Shown: piece by piece, positions 17,707-28,034 of the stretch
Position numbering within the stretch: position 1 is the stretch's first letter
Layout: every line of letters begins with the position of its first letter
Assembly: GCA_963204915.1 (NCBI GenBank)
Contig: CAUJHS010000018.1
Location: 80,993 to 144,992 of the forward strand
Length of the DNA stretch: 64,000 nucleotides
DNA from: Planctomycetota bacterium
GTDB taxonomy: Bacteria > Planctomycetota > Planctomycetia > Pirellulales > Pirellulaceae
Direction of reading: 5' to 3'
The notes under the pieces: generated by a model
The model's database searches: none
What the model was told of the DNA's origin: nothing
The model's input: the letters and a program-made list of their open reading frames with translations, nothing else
Program-made: the position numbers and the translations under genes

Positions 17707-18687
17707 ATGGCCGACGGCAAGCCGCGCGTCTTTGTAACTCGGGAAATTCCTGCCGCGGGTTTGGACCGCGTGCGCCAGGAGTGCCATGCCGAGGTGTGGA
17801 GCGAACCGCTCCCTCCGCCGCGAGAGGTGTTGTTGCAAAAGGTGCGCGGCTGCGATGGCGTGCTTGCTTTGCTCACGGACAAAGTCGACGCCGAGTTAAT
17901 GGACGCCGCCGGCCCGCAACTCAAGGTGATCAGCAACTTCGCCGTGGGTTACAACAACATCGACATTCCCGAAGCCACGAAGCGTGGCATTCGCGTGGGC
18001 AATACGCCCGACGTGTTGACCGACGCCACGGCTGACATGGCGTTCTCACTGCTCATCTCCGCGGCGCGCCGTGTGGTCGAGGGGCAAGATTACATTCGCG
18101 CCGGCAAGTGGAAAACGTGGGAGCCGCTCGGACACATTGGGCAAGACCTGTGCGAGCGCACCCTGGGCATTGTCGGCATGGGGCGCATTGGCATGGCTAT
18201 GGCGCGGCGCTGCCGCGGCGGTTGGAACATGCGCGTGCTGTACCACAACCGCAGCCGCAAGGAACAGGCCGAGCAAGAGCTGGGCGCCCGTCGCGTCGAA
18301 CTGGACGAGTTGCTGGCCGAGTCCGACTTTGTTTCCGTCCATGCCGACTTGAACGACACGACCCGCGGCATGTTCAACGCCGCCGCGTTCCGCAAGATGA
18401 AGAAGACCGCCGTTTTCGTGAACACCGCGCGCGGCCCGCTGCACGTTCAATCCGACTTATACACAGCGCTCAAGAATGGCGATATTTTCGCCGCCGGTCT
18501 CGATGTGACCGACCCTGAGCCGCCGGCGCAGGACGACCCCTTGCTCACGCTGCCGAACTGCGTCATTGCGCCGCACATTGGCAGCGCTACGGTCTCGAGC
18601 CGCAACGGCATGGCGGAAATCGCCGCCGACAATCTCCTCCTCGGCTTGCAAGGCAAACCCTTACGCTGCTGGGTGAACCGGCAGTAA
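17707..18687 (+). CDS. D-2-hydroxyacid dehydrogenase, glyoxylate/hydroxypyruvate reductase type
   Basis: The 326-residue protein has the full NAD(P)-dependent 2-hydroxyacid dehydrogenase pattern: FAVGYNNIDIPEATKRGI, the Rossmann motif GIVGMGRIGMAMARR, VFVNTARGPL with the catalytic Arg, DVTDPEPP with the Glu, and APHIGSAT with the catalytic His. The GYNNID segment and the overall match point to the GyaR/GRHPR class that reduces glyoxylate or hydroxypyruvate. The ATG at 17707 is preceded by AAGGAG, an excellent ribosome binding site. It lies 103 bp after the CoA-disulfide reductase on the same strand. Confidence 0.92.
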   Translation: MADGKPRVFVTREIPAAGLDRVRQECHAEVWSEPLPPPREVLLQKVRGCDGVLALLTDKVDAELMDAAGPQLKVISNFAVGYNNIDIPEATKRGIRVGNTPDVLTDATADMAFSLLISAARRVVEGQDYIRAGKWKTWEPLGHIGQDLCERTLGIVGMGRIGMAMARRCRGGWNMRVLYHNRSRKEQAEQELGARRVELDELLAESDFVSVHADLNDTTRGMFNAAAFRKMKKTAVFVNTARGPLHVQSDLYTALKNGDIFAAGLDVTDPEPPAQDDPLLTLPNCVIAPHIGSATVSSRNGMAEIAADNLLLGLQGKPLRCWVNRQ

Positions 18688-18702
18688 AGAGAAACACGAC
18701 AA

Positions 18703-18734
18703 CGTCAGGTCCGCGAACTAGGGCGAACCTGACG
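18703..18734 (+). terminator. Hairpin after the hydroxyacid dehydrogenase
   Basis: CGTCAGGT (18703-18710) and ACCTGACG (18727-18734) are exact inverted repeats with a further GC-pair core inside. No T-tract follows. A second small inverted repeat, AACTCT (18745-18750) with AGAGTT (18760-18765), comes after it. Confidence 0.4.
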
Positions 18735-18836
18735 CCCGCGCTGCAACTCTACTTGTTGGAGAGTTTGTCGATGCGCTGCTGGGAGTCGTGTCGTACCCCG
18801 GGGAGTAAGCGGTCCTGGTCTTGTTCGAGTTGAGTC

Positions 18837-19589
18837 ATGGTCGAGTTAGATTATCCTCGGTTGCGGCGCGTGGTCGATGAGGCCAAGGTCGCGACGTTGT
18901 TCGTCACCGTGAGCGGGGCGCACTTGTACGGCTTCCCTTCGCCCGACAGCGATGTCGACTTGCGCGGCTGCCATCAATGGCCGCTGCGACGGTGCGTTGG
19001 GCTGAACGCGCCGGACGAGACGATCGACCGCACTTTCTACGATGGCGACCTCCAAATCGACCTCGTCTGCCATGAAGTGCGCAAATACTTCAATCTGCTG
19101 GTGAAGAACAACGGTTACGTCCTTGAGCAGATTTTTTCACCTCTGGTGGTGTCGGGCGAAGATTTTCTCGCACGGCTCCGGCCGCTCGCACAGCGGTGCG
19201 TTACGCGGTTTCATTACCATCACTATCGCGGGTTCTACGGCACGCAGTTCAAACTCTTGGACAAACAAGAGCCGAAAACCGCGAAAGCGCTGTTGTACGC
19301 GTATCGCGTGTTGATGACCGGCATCCATCTTTTGCGCACCGGCGAGGTCGAGGCGCACATCGTCCGCTTGAACGAATCGTTCCGCCTGCCGTTCATCGAC
19401 GATCTGATCGCCCAGAAAGTCGCGGAGAAAGCCGCGCCCCATGCGTTGGATTGGGAATTTCATCAAAAGGAACTGGGTCGCCTCGAAACCAAGCTTGACG
19501 ATGCGTTCGCCCAAAGCGCATTGCCCGAGACGCGCGACCGCGAAGCGGTGAACGAGTTTCTCGTCGAGTTGCGACTCGGCCCGAATTAG
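18837..19589 (+). CDS. YcgL-type nucleotidyltransferase (predicted)
   Basis: The 250-residue protein has the polymerase-beta nucleotidyltransferase signature in the form SGAHLYGFPSPDSDVDLRG, with the two acidic residues of the DxD metal site. A third acidic residue lies in DLQIDLVCHE. The remainder is helical and ends in a long charged helix. This is the predicted nucleotidyltransferase (DUF4269/YcgL) class; substrates are unknown. No HEPN partner gene is adjacent, so it is not the usual MNT-HEPN toxin pair. It is convergent with the SDR gene. Confidence 0.85.
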   Translation: MVELDYPRLRRVVDEAKVATLFVTVSGAHLYGFPSPDSDVDLRGCHQWPLRRCVGLNAPDETIDRTFYDGDLQIDLVCHEVRKYFNLLVKNNGYVLEQIFSPLVVSGEDFLARLRPLAQRCVTRFHYHHYRGFYGTQFKLLDKQEPKTAKALLYAYRVLMTGIHLLRTGEVEAHIVRLNESFRLPFIDDLIAQKVAEKAAPHALDWEFHQKELGRLETKLDDAFAQSALPETRDREAVNEFLVELRLGPN

Positions 19590-19611
19590 CCACAGCGCCA
19601 GGCGCGAGTCA

Positions 19612-19645
19612 AACCCTGTCTGCAAACGAACCCTGTCCGCAAACG
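19612..19645. repeat. Two 17-bp tandem repeats
   Basis: AACCCTGTCTGCAAACG (19612-19628) is followed at once by AACCCTGTCCGCAAACG (19629-19645), one base different. They lie between the convergent nucleotidyltransferase and SDR genes. No function is evident. Confidence 0.7.
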
Positions 19646-19655
19646 ACGCAGGCCG

Positions 19656-20693
19656 CTATTCCACCCAGCGCGGGCGCATTTCGTTGTTCTGAAGTGCGGC
19701 TTGTTCGTTGAGTTGCGTCATCCACGAGGGGGACCAACCCGAAAAGCTCTCGTAACCCCGCGCGGCTTGCCGACCGATGCCGCCCAGTTCCGGCAGCAGG
19801 CGATTGACCAAGGCGGCCGCTTCCTGCACAAGACTCGGCGCCAATTGATGAAGGTGATACGTCAGGTTGGTGTAGTTCGATAGAATGACCTCAGGATCCC
19901 CGTTCTGGCAGGCTCGGATGATTTGCCGCGCTGCTTTTGTGGCGTCCATCGAAACCCACGGCATTCCATCGCCAATGCTGAACCAGGCGTACTCCTTGCG
20001 GTGCTGTCCCTTAAACAAGGCGTTGCGCGGACTGCCGGTGCGTAACAAACCGGGGCAAACGGTCGTGACCAGAATATTCTCTTGAGCTAACTCGGTGCGC
20101 AAGCCGTTGGACAGTCCGACGAGGGCGAACTTGCTCGCTACATACGGCAGCAAGTGCGGCACGGCCTGCTTTCCTCCAATTGATGAGACGTTCACAATGC
20201 GTCCCCAGCCGCGGCGGCGCATCTCGGGCAACACGGCCCGCACGGTGTACAACGGACCCCAGAAGTGCGTTTTCATGGCGTCTTCGAAATCGGCCTCGGT
20301 CATCGCATCGAGCGGTCCGACTTCAATGATTCCGGCCACATTAAACAGCACATCCACCGTGCCCAAGTGGTTTATCGCCTCGCGGACCATGGCGTTGACC
20401 TGATCCTGGTCGCGCACGTCGCAGGGAATCGCCACCACTTCGCCATGTTTGAGTAGCTCTTGCTCGGCCACGCGCAGGTCATCGGCAGTTCGAGCGCAAA
20501 TGGCGACTCGCGCGCCCTGATCTAACAACTCCCGCGCCAGCACAAGCCCCAACCCGCGCGAACCGCCCGTTACGATGACCGACTTTCCGGCGAACTCAAA
20601 CCAGCGCGACATGCGCACCAGCGCTTTGCCCGCCAAAAATGCTGCGGCGCCCAGACCGCCGACCGCCAAAAGCTTCCGAAATTGCGAGTCCAT
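19656..20693 (-). CDS. Short-chain dehydrogenase/reductase
   Basis: The 345-residue protein has a short hydrophobic N-terminal stretch (residues 8-25), possibly a membrane anchor, then a classical SDR domain. The cofactor motif is VTGGSRGLGL (41-50), the acidic CDVRD follows, FNVAG is the NAG-like motif, and the catalytic residues are Ser170/171 with Tyr184 and Lys188 (YVASK). The C-terminal 80 residues extend beyond the usual 250-residue SDR and include a Trp-rich end. I chose the ATG at 20693 because the frame upstream to 20840 is not conserved in style. Substrate unknown. Confidence 0.9.
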   Translation of the reverse strand: MDSQFRKLLAVGGLGAAAFLAGKALVRMSRWFEFAGKSVIVTGGSRGLGLVLARELLDQGARVAICARTADDLRVAEQELLKHGEVVAIPCDVRDQDQVNAMVREAINHLGTVDVLFNVAGIIEVGPLDAMTEADFEDAMKTHFWGPLYTVRAVLPEMRRRGWGRIVNVSSIGGKQAVPHLLPYVASKFALVGLSNGLRTELAQENILVTTVCPGLLRTGSPRNALFKGQHRKEYAWFSIGDGMPWVSMDATKAARQIIRACQNGDPEVILSNYTNLTYHLHQLAPSLVQEAAALVNRLLPELGGIGRQAARGYESFSGWSPSWMTQLNEQAALQNNEMRPRWVE

Positions 20694-20899
20694 CCCAGTT
20701 ACTCCCTGATCTTCATGGTTCTGAGCTACTTGGTTCGAGGCGTACGTATTCCATCGCTCTTGCGCCAAGCTGCAAGCGTCACCAGTGGTGCAAACGCTAT
20801 GCCAAGGCATGGCGTCTCCGCGAACAGTCAGCGCACGCATCGCCTATTTCTTCTTCGCATATTCTCCGCTTCTCTCGGTCGTTCGGCGAGTTTTCCTGT

Positions 20900-21694
20900 T
20901 CAATGTTTCGACTTCCTGTTTTCCACCTCAATCGCAGTTAACCATGCATCCATACACTCGGCCACGATGCGCCACTCCGGCTCCAGCATCAGTTCATGCC
21001 CCAGATCGAAAGTTCGCAACGTGGCGCCATACCGCCGAGCCATCGCCTTGTGCCGGTGGGGCGGAATCGAATCATATGCGGAACTGAGCAGCAGCATGGG
21101 CGTGTTTGCGTTCTTCAGCACGGGCGGCGCCAGCCGCGTTTGGTCTGAAATCACACGAAACGATTCTTCCTGCATTCGCGCTAGGTAACGGTCCGCAACT
21201 TCCTGCGGCGTGTGGGGGGCGAAGAAATGGCGGCGAAAGGTGGGCAGCAACCGTCGCATATCGCGCGTCAGGAACGACGTGACAGAGGCCCATGGATGCC
21301 GCACCAGCCACCGCAGCGCGTCGCGCCGCATCGCGCCGACCGCCGCCGGCGCCAACAACACCGCAGCCGCGGCCTCCTGCTCGGCCAAACACAACAGCGC
21401 CAGCACTCCACCCAGAGAATGTCCGACCACAACCGGCGGCTGGTCGAGTTCGCCGGCCACTTGCCGCACATCCTCCAAGTAGTCGTTCAAACCCCAATGG
21501 GCGATGCGTTCGCGTCCTGCGCTTTGACCGTGACCGCGCAGACTGAAAGCGACGGCGTCGTATCCGCGCTCGGCGAAGTACGCCAAGAAATGCTCCTCCC
21601 AGCACCAGGCGCCGTGGTAGGCGCCATGAATAAACAGCAGCGGCGGCCGAGTGGAAGGCGCCGCGGGCGTACGACGAATGACCTCAAGTTGCAT
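20900..21694 (-). CDS. Alpha/beta hydrolase
   Basis: The 264-residue protein has the alpha/beta hydrolase fold motifs: LLFIHGAYHGAW (oxyanion region), SLRGHGQS, and the nucleophile elbow GHSLGG with Ser93. A late Asp (SAYDSIPPH) and His (FDLGHELMLEP) complete a plausible triad. There is no signal peptide, so it acts in the cytoplasm. It lies 52 bp downstream of folP on the same strand and may share its transcript. The substrate cannot be inferred. Confidence 0.9.
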   Translation of the reverse strand: MQLEVIRRTPAAPSTRPPLLFIHGAYHGAWCWEEHFLAYFAERGYDAVAFSLRGHGQSAGRERIAHWGLNDYLEDVRQVAGELDQPPVVVGHSLGGVLALLCLAEQEAAAAVLLAPAAVGAMRRDALRWLVRHPWASVTSFLTRDMRRLLPTFRRHFFAPHTPQEVADRYLARMQEESFRVISDQTRLAPPVLKNANTPMLLLSSAYDSIPPHRHKAMARRYGATLRTFDLGHELMLEPEWRIVAECMDAWLTAIEVENRKSKH

Positions 21695-21746
21695 TCCCTA
21701 TTGATAGGCGACGGCAAGACGTTTGGCGACCCAGCGCTGCCGCGCG

Positions 21747-22649
21747 TCAATCGACCGCGCCTTCGCGGCCGTCGATCCCTCCCGACGCTTGAAACAAGAG
21801 CAACGCTTGGCGCGTCGCGGCGACATCGTGCACGCGCAGCACTTGGACGCCGTGCCGCGCGAGCGACAACGCCACGCCGACCGAACCGAACGTGCGGTCG
21901 GCGGCTTTGTCGCCCAGCACCTTGCCGATAAAACCCTTGCGCGAATGTCCGACCAGCAGCGGCTGCCCCAGTTCATGAAAGCGGCCGCAGCCGGCCAGAA
22001 GCGTCAAGTTGTGCTGATGGGTCTTGCCAAACCCCACGCCCGGATCAAGACAAACTCGGTCGCGTTCGATTCCTGCGGCCAGCAGCGCATCGCGTCGTTG
22101 CGTGAGATAGCAATAGATGTCCTCAACCACGTCGTCATAAAACGGGTTGTCCTGCATGGTTTGCGGCGTGCCTTGCATGTGCATAGCGCAGACGCCGGCG
22201 CCCGACTCGTGCGCGACGGCCAGCATCGCCGGATCGCCTTCCAAACCGGTCACGTCGTTGATGATTTCCGCCCCCGCCGCGAGCGCTTCGCGCGCGATGG
22301 CGGCCTTGCTCGTGTCGATCGACACCGGAACCTTCGTTTGTTCGCACAGCGCCGCGACGACCGGGGTGATACGGCGCAGCTCCTCGGCTTCGTCCACCGG
22401 CGATGAATAAGGCCGCGTGCTTTCGCCGCCAATATCGAGCAGATCGGCCCCCTCGGCGGCGAGCCGCAAACCATGATCAATCGCCGCTTGCGGATCGAAG
22501 AACCGTCCCCCATCCGAGAAGCTATCGGGCGTGACGTTCACAATGCCCATCAGCAAAGGCCGGTCGCCAAACGGCAACGCCCGCGAACGCAGCGTCCAAA
22601 CCGCCGCGCGCCGGGGAAATCGTTCCGCAAGTGGTTGAACAATCGCCAT
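21747..22649 (-). CDS. folP: Dihydropteroate synthase
   Basis: FolP condenses para-aminobenzoate with dihydropterin pyrophosphate in folate synthesis. The 300-residue product has the signatures MGIVNVTPDSFSDGGRF, DIGGESTRPYS, VPVSIDTSKA, INDVTGLEGD, CLDPGVGFGK and LVGHSRKGFIG, all diagnostic. The C-terminal RVHDVAATRQAL motif is also normal. I chose the ATG at 22649; a TTG two codons upstream is possible. It is divergent from thiC. Another folate-linked gene, ygfZ, is in the window but far away. Confidence 0.97.
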   Translation of the reverse strand: MAIVQPLAERFPRRAAVWTLRSRALPFGDRPLLMGIVNVTPDSFSDGGRFFDPQAAIDHGLRLAAEGADLLDIGGESTRPYSSPVDEAEELRRITPVVAALCEQTKVPVSIDTSKAAIAREALAAGAEIINDVTGLEGDPAMLAVAHESGAGVCAMHMQGTPQTMQDNPFYDDVVEDIYCYLTQRRDALLAAGIERDRVCLDPGVGFGKTHQHNLTLLAGCGRFHELGQPLLVGHSRKGFIGKVLGDKAADRTFGSVGVALSLARHGVQVLRVHDVAATRQALLLFQASGGIDGREGAVD

Positions 22650-22825
22650 AACCAACAGCTTACAACATCTCCCATAACATCCTAGTCGTAAGCAAGGAGC
22701 CTCCGGTAATCTTTCGTTGCGCCATTGGAGACGGTTAGACTCCGGTTAAGGAACAGACGAAAAGCGGAGAAAGTAACGGAACGTTAAGACTGACGTGACC
22801 TTGCGTTCGGTGTGGTGGCCCGGAA

Positions 22826-24233
<1,408 letters not shown>

Positions 24234-24382
24234 AACGAGGATCACGCGCGGCGAACCTTCGATCACGCGCCCGGGAAGCTGCGAAGATCATACGAGGTTG
24301 CTTAGGGCTTGGGTTGGCGTCTTTCCGGAGGCGGTTCGTCTCCGGCTTCTTGGGGTTGTACTTCTCGTTTTGAGGTGCGTTC

Positions 24383-25684
24383 TTGGCGACGAAACCGCCC
24401 GAGCCTGTCCGTCGCCGTGAGCCTATCCGTCGTCGGGAAGTTGTGGCGTGGGCATTTTGCGATTGGGCGAACAGCGCTTACTCGACGCTGCTCATCACCA
24501 TTCTCGTTTCGTACTTGCAGGGGTTCGTGCTTACCGGCCCGGCGGGTATTCGCGCGTATGGCTGGGGGCTGGGCGTGTCGATGTTTCTCTCGGCCTTGTG
24601 TTCACCGGTGCTGGGGGCGATGGCCGACGCTCGGGCGAACAAGCGCACGTGGCTGCTCACCACCTCGTTTCTTGGCGCCACGGGCAGCGTGCTCATGGGG
24701 CTGATCCCCACATCCTGGCCGTGGGTGTTTGTGGGGTTGTTCTTCGTCACGAGTTTATGCTTCGAGCTGACCTTTGGCTTCTATAACAGCTTCCTGCCGG
24801 AAATTTCGGACGAAGCTTCGATGAATCGAGTGTCCGGCTACGGCTTTGCCGCGGGATACTTTGGCGGCGGCATGGCGCTGCTGGCCGCGATCGTGGTGCT
24901 GAAGCTCGGACAAGGACAAGAGATCGCGCTGTCAACGCTCTTGCGAGCGTGCCTGGTGTTGATGGGCGTATGGTGGGGGTTGTTCATGCTTCCCGCCGCG
25001 TTCTTCCTGTACGACCACGCCGCGCCGCGGCATGCCAAAGGTTTAGCCGCGACGGCGAAGGGGGCGTTTGCCGAAGTCGGGCGCACCCTGAACCACGTCC
25101 GCGCTTATAGCATGCTTGCGCTCTTTTTGCTCGGCTTTTTGCTCTTTAACGAGGGCATTCAGACCGTGATGAGCCAGGCCTCGGTATTTGCTCGCGAAGT
25201 GTTAGCAATGCAGCCGGCCGAACTGGCCATGGTCGTGCTGATGATTCAGTTCCTCGCCACGCCCGCAGCCCTTGCGGTTGGCTGGGTTTCCGATCGGTTT
25301 GGCTCTAAGCCGACGTTGCTCGCTTGTTTGGGCGTGTGGTGCGGTTTACTCGTGGGGGCGTACTTCATCACCACGACCCGGCAGTTTTGGATTCTCGGCG
25401 CGATCCTGGCGATGGTGATGGGAGGCACCCAGTCGGTGGCTCGCGGCATGATGGGCCTGATGACGCCCGTTTCCAAGACCGCCGAGTTCTTTGGCTTCTT
25501 CAACCTCTCCGCCCGAGCGACCAGCATGGTCGGACCCATCCTATTTGCCGAAGTCCTTTCGCACACCGGCAGCGCGAACGCGGCGATTTTGAGTCTCTTG
25601 GTGTTCATCGTGGCCGGCGCCATCGTCGTGTTCCGCGTCAATTTGCATCGCGGCATGACCCAAGCGAAGGCCGAAGCGTCTTGA
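24383..25684 (+). CDS. MFS transporter, UMF1 (Atg22-like) family
   Basis: The 433-residue product has about 12 hydrophobic segments. The N-terminal motif WAFCDWANSAYSTL is the signature of the UMF1/Atg22-like group (CDWANSAY). The loop LGAMADARANKRTWL fits the loop 2-3 motif of MFS proteins. These proteins transport unknown solutes, in fungi amino acids from the vacuole. The start is uncertain: TTG 24383 follows GAGGTG by a normal distance and keeps the Arg-rich lead; no ATG precedes the first helix. It stands alone, between thiC and the methyltransferase. Confidence 0.85.
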   Translation: MATKPPEPVRRREPIRRREVVAWAFCDWANSAYSTLLITILVSYLQGFVLTGPAGIRAYGWGLGVSMFLSALCSPVLGAMADARANKRTWLLTTSFLGATGSVLMGLIPTSWPWVFVGLFFVTSLCFELTFGFYNSFLPEISDEASMNRVSGYGFAAGYFGGGMALLAAIVVLKLGQGQEIALSTLLRACLVLMGVWWGLFMLPAAFFLYDHAAPRHAKGLAATAKGAFAEVGRTLNHVRAYSMLALFLLGFLLFNEGIQTVMSQASVFAREVLAMQPAELAMVVLMIQFLATPAALAVGWVSDRFGSKPTLLACLGVWCGLLVGAYFITTTRQFWILGAILAMVMGGTQSVARGMMGLMTPVSKTAEFFGFFNLSARATSMVGPILFAEVLSHTGSANAAILSLLVFIVAGAIVVFRVNLHRGMTQAKAEAS

Positions 25685-25847
25685 GGCCGGGTGAGGCAGG
25701 ACGCTTCCTTTCGTAGAAGATGGCGCCCAGGCGAGGACAACCTCGTGTCGCGTGGGAATACAACGAGAGCCACATGGAATCAACTCGCCAACAGGACGCA
25801 ACCCGGCGTCTACGTCTCCAGTGCTTGTTGATGTGTACAATGACCTC

Positions 25848-27089
25848 ATGCATGAACTACCTTCTCAATCGATGAACGCCGCGCCGGATGACTCCGGCAT
25901 GTCGACCGGCCGCGTGGTGTTGCGGGCCCGCAAGGCGCAGCCTTTTGTAGGGCGACACCCTTGGGTGTTTCGATCGGCGATTGACCGGATTGAAGGCGAA
26001 CCGCGCGACGGCGACGTGGTCGATCTCGTCGCCGACCGCGGCAGGTTCTTGGCCCGCGGAGTCTTGAACCGGGCCAGCCTGCTCCAGGTTCGGCTGTATA
26101 CGTGGGAGGAGTCTCAACCGCTGGATACGGCGTTCTGGCGCCGCCGCTTGGAGCGCGCTCTGGTCTTGCGGCGCCAATTGGGGCTGCTCTCGCCCACGAC
26201 CGGCGCGCGACTGGTTTACAGCGAGGCCGACGGTTTGAGCGGACTCGTGGTCGACTGGTTTGCCGGCCACGTGGTGGTGCAACTCAACTCTCGGGCGATG
26301 GCCGTTCGATGGCCCGTGATTCTCTCGCTGCTGGTGGAGTTGCTTCAACCCCTTAGCGTCACGTACCGAATTGATAAGACGATCGCGAAGGAAGAAGGCA
26401 TCGAGCCGCAGCATGCGCCGGCGTATGGACAAACGCCCGCCGAGCCGATCGTGATCGAAGAACACGGTTTGCGGTACTATGTGGATCTGTTAAGCGGTCA
26501 GAAAACCGGCTTTTACCTCGACCAGCGCGAGAATCGACTGGCCGCTGCGCGGTACATGCACGACCGCCGCGTGTTGGACCTGTTCTGCTATACGGGCGGG
26601 TTCGCCCTGTCAGCCGCGCATCATGGAAGCGCGCGCGAGGTGCTGGCCATTGACTCCAGCAAGAAGGCCGTGGCTGCGGCGCAGGCGAATGCGGCGCTCA
26701 ATGGGCTCTCGAACGTGCGGTTTGAAGCGCACGACGCCTTCGAAGTTTTGGGTTCGCTCCAAGCCCAAGGCGAGCGTTTTGACGCCATCGTGCTGGATCC
26801 TCCCAAGTTCACGCGCACGCGCAAGGGGGTGGTTGCGGCGCTGCAGGCGTATCATCGCCTCAATCGTCATGCCGTGGAGTTGCTGGCGCCCGGCGGCGTT
26901 TTAGTTACGTGTAGTTGCTCGGGAGGGGTGCTCCGGGAAGATTTTTTGGAAATGCTTTCCGGCGTTGCCCAGAAAACGGCGCGCGATGTGCAGATACTCG
27001 AGCAGCGTGGCGCAGCGCCCGACCACCCGGTCGGTGCGACCTGCCGCGAGACCGACTATCTCAAATGTTTCATTTGCCGCGTGAACTAG
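25848..27089 (+). CDS. Class I SAM-dependent rRNA cytosine methyltransferase, RlmI/RlmK-like
   Basis: The protein (413 residues from the ATG at 25848) has an N-terminal PUA-like region (HPWVFRSAIDRIEG, DLVADRGRFLARGVLN), a central EEHGLRYYVDLLSGQKTGFYLDQRENR, and the Rossmann methyltransferase core VLDLFCYTGGFALSAA. The catalytic motif VLDPPKF and the C-terminal CSCSGGV agree with RlmI-type 23S rRNA m5C methyltransferases. TACAAT at 25836-25841 could be a -10 box, which would put the RNA start at or near the ATG. An ATG at 25872 is the alternative start. Confidence 0.9.
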   Translation: MHELPSQSMNAAPDDSGMSTGRVVLRARKAQPFVGRHPWVFRSAIDRIEGEPRDGDVVDLVADRGRFLARGVLNRASLLQVRLYTWEESQPLDTAFWRRRLERALVLRRQLGLLSPTTGARLVYSEADGLSGLVVDWFAGHVVVQLNSRAMAVRWPVILSLLVELLQPLSVTYRIDKTIAKEEGIEPQHAPAYGQTPAEPIVIEEHGLRYYVDLLSGQKTGFYLDQRENRLAAARYMHDRRVLDLFCYTGGFALSAAHHGSAREVLAIDSSKKAVAAAQANAALNGLSNVRFEAHDAFEVLGSLQAQGERFDAIVLDPPKFTRTRKGVVAALQAYHRLNRHAVELLAPGGVLVTCSCSGGVLREDFLEMLSGVAQKTARDVQILEQRGAAPDHPVGATCRETDYLKCFICRVN

Positions 27090-27102
27090 CGGCATGTGAA
27101 CT

Positions 27103-27232
27103 AGTGCTTCGTCAAGATGAAGAGTTGGGGATCAGGACAATAACTCCCAAGTGCTGGCGTGCTGTTTTCGCTGAGGAACCGCGGCTGGCGTCCAATGGCT
27201 GATCCCCAAAAATCAATTCTTTACGAAGCGCT
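27103..27232. mobile_element. 130-bp MITE-like element with imperfect terminal inverted repeats
   Basis: The left end (27103-27135, beginning AGTGCTTCGT and ending TTGGGGATCAG) and the right end (27199-27232, beginning CTGATCCCCAA and ending ACGAAGCGCT) are inverted repeats of 33-34 bp, 25 of 34 positions matching, with both ends best conserved. The 63-bp core has no open frame of note. A clear target duplication is not visible. It lies 13 bp after the methyltransferase stop. A 9-bp direct repeat GTGAACTAG (27081-27089 and 27096-27104) overlaps its left edge. I see no second copy in this window. Confidence 0.55.
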
Positions 27233-27363
27233 CGTGGCCATGCGCCAGTAGTTGCGATTCTCGCCCAGCGTGCGCTGCGGACGTAGAGTGAACTCCCCTT
27301 CCACGTTGCGAGCGCCGTTTGCTTTCTCGGCGTGGAAATATGTTTCATAATGAGGCGAAGACG

Positions 27364-27966
27364 ATGAACGTGCCCCGATATGATTTTTCCGAAAGGTTTC
27401 CCACCATGGTCGTGAACGAACTCCAATTTCAACACGGTGAAGAGTGTGTGGTGGGCGTGTTTGACGACTTTACCCATGCGCGCGACGCCCTGCTTGCTTT
27501 GAACCAAAGCGGATTTCCTCAGAATCGAATATCACTCGTCGCGGCCGACGTGCATGAACGGCCCGACGTTCAGGAACTTATTCAATACGGCGATGAAACG
27601 ACCGCCAGCGCTGCGAAAGGCGCCGGCGTGGGCGGTTTAGTAGGGCTCGTGGCTGGCGGCGTTGCGCTGACCGTGAGCGGCCTTGGACCGATTTTCGCTG
27701 CGGGCGCCATCGCCACCGCGCTCACGGGCGCCATTGCCGGAGCGTTTCTCGGAGCGATGTCGGGTTGGGGCGTTCATAAGGACCACATCGCCGAGTATGA
27801 AGAAATGGTTCGCCAGGGCAAAACCTTGATCGTGTTCCACGGTGATCCGCTTCAAACGGCGGAAGCTGAACGCATTTTGCAACGCGCGCAGGCCAAGCAG
27901 GTCATTTTGCATGCGGCGGCGGCTGATGAAGGCACGGAAGTCGATGACCGTGGGGAACTCGCGTAA
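27364..27966 (+). CDS. General-stress-protein-like (YflT domain) with glycine-zipper membrane segment
   Basis: The 200-residue protein has an N-terminal domain of the general stress protein 17M/YflT type (VVGVFDDFTHARDALLALNQSGF, then RISLVAADV). The middle is a Gly/Ala-rich hydrophobic stretch (GVGGLVGLVAGGVAL ... GAIAGAFLGAMSGWGV), a glycine zipper that may insert in a membrane. The C-terminal part returns to the alpha/beta style (KTLIVFHGDPLQTAEAERIL). I chose ATG 27364 with GAGGCG upstream; ATG 27406 is the alternative. The next gene starts 68 bp later on the same strand. Confidence 0.8.
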   Translation: MNVPRYDFSERFPTMVVNELQFQHGEECVVGVFDDFTHARDALLALNQSGFPQNRISLVAADVHERPDVQELIQYGDETTASAAKGAGVGGLVGLVAGGVALTVSGLGPIFAAGAIATALTGAIAGAFLGAMSGWGVHKDHIAEYEEMVRQGKTLIVFHGDPLQTAEAERILQRAQAKQVILHAAAADEGTEVDDRGELA

Positions 27967-28034
27967 GCTTGACTACTTCGGCATTTTGACCGCTTCGCGA
28001 TGAATCGAAAGCGAAGCGGAGAGGAGTTTCGGAA

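Noticed and set aside
18837..19589. MNT-HEPN toxin-antitoxin pair
   Set aside because: Only the nucleotidyltransferase is present; no HEPN-domain gene is adjacent and the protein is longer than MNT antitoxins.
24700..24712. GCTGATCCCCA as a second MITE end
   Set aside because: It lies within the MFS coding sequence and lacks the rest of the inverted repeat, so it is a chance match.
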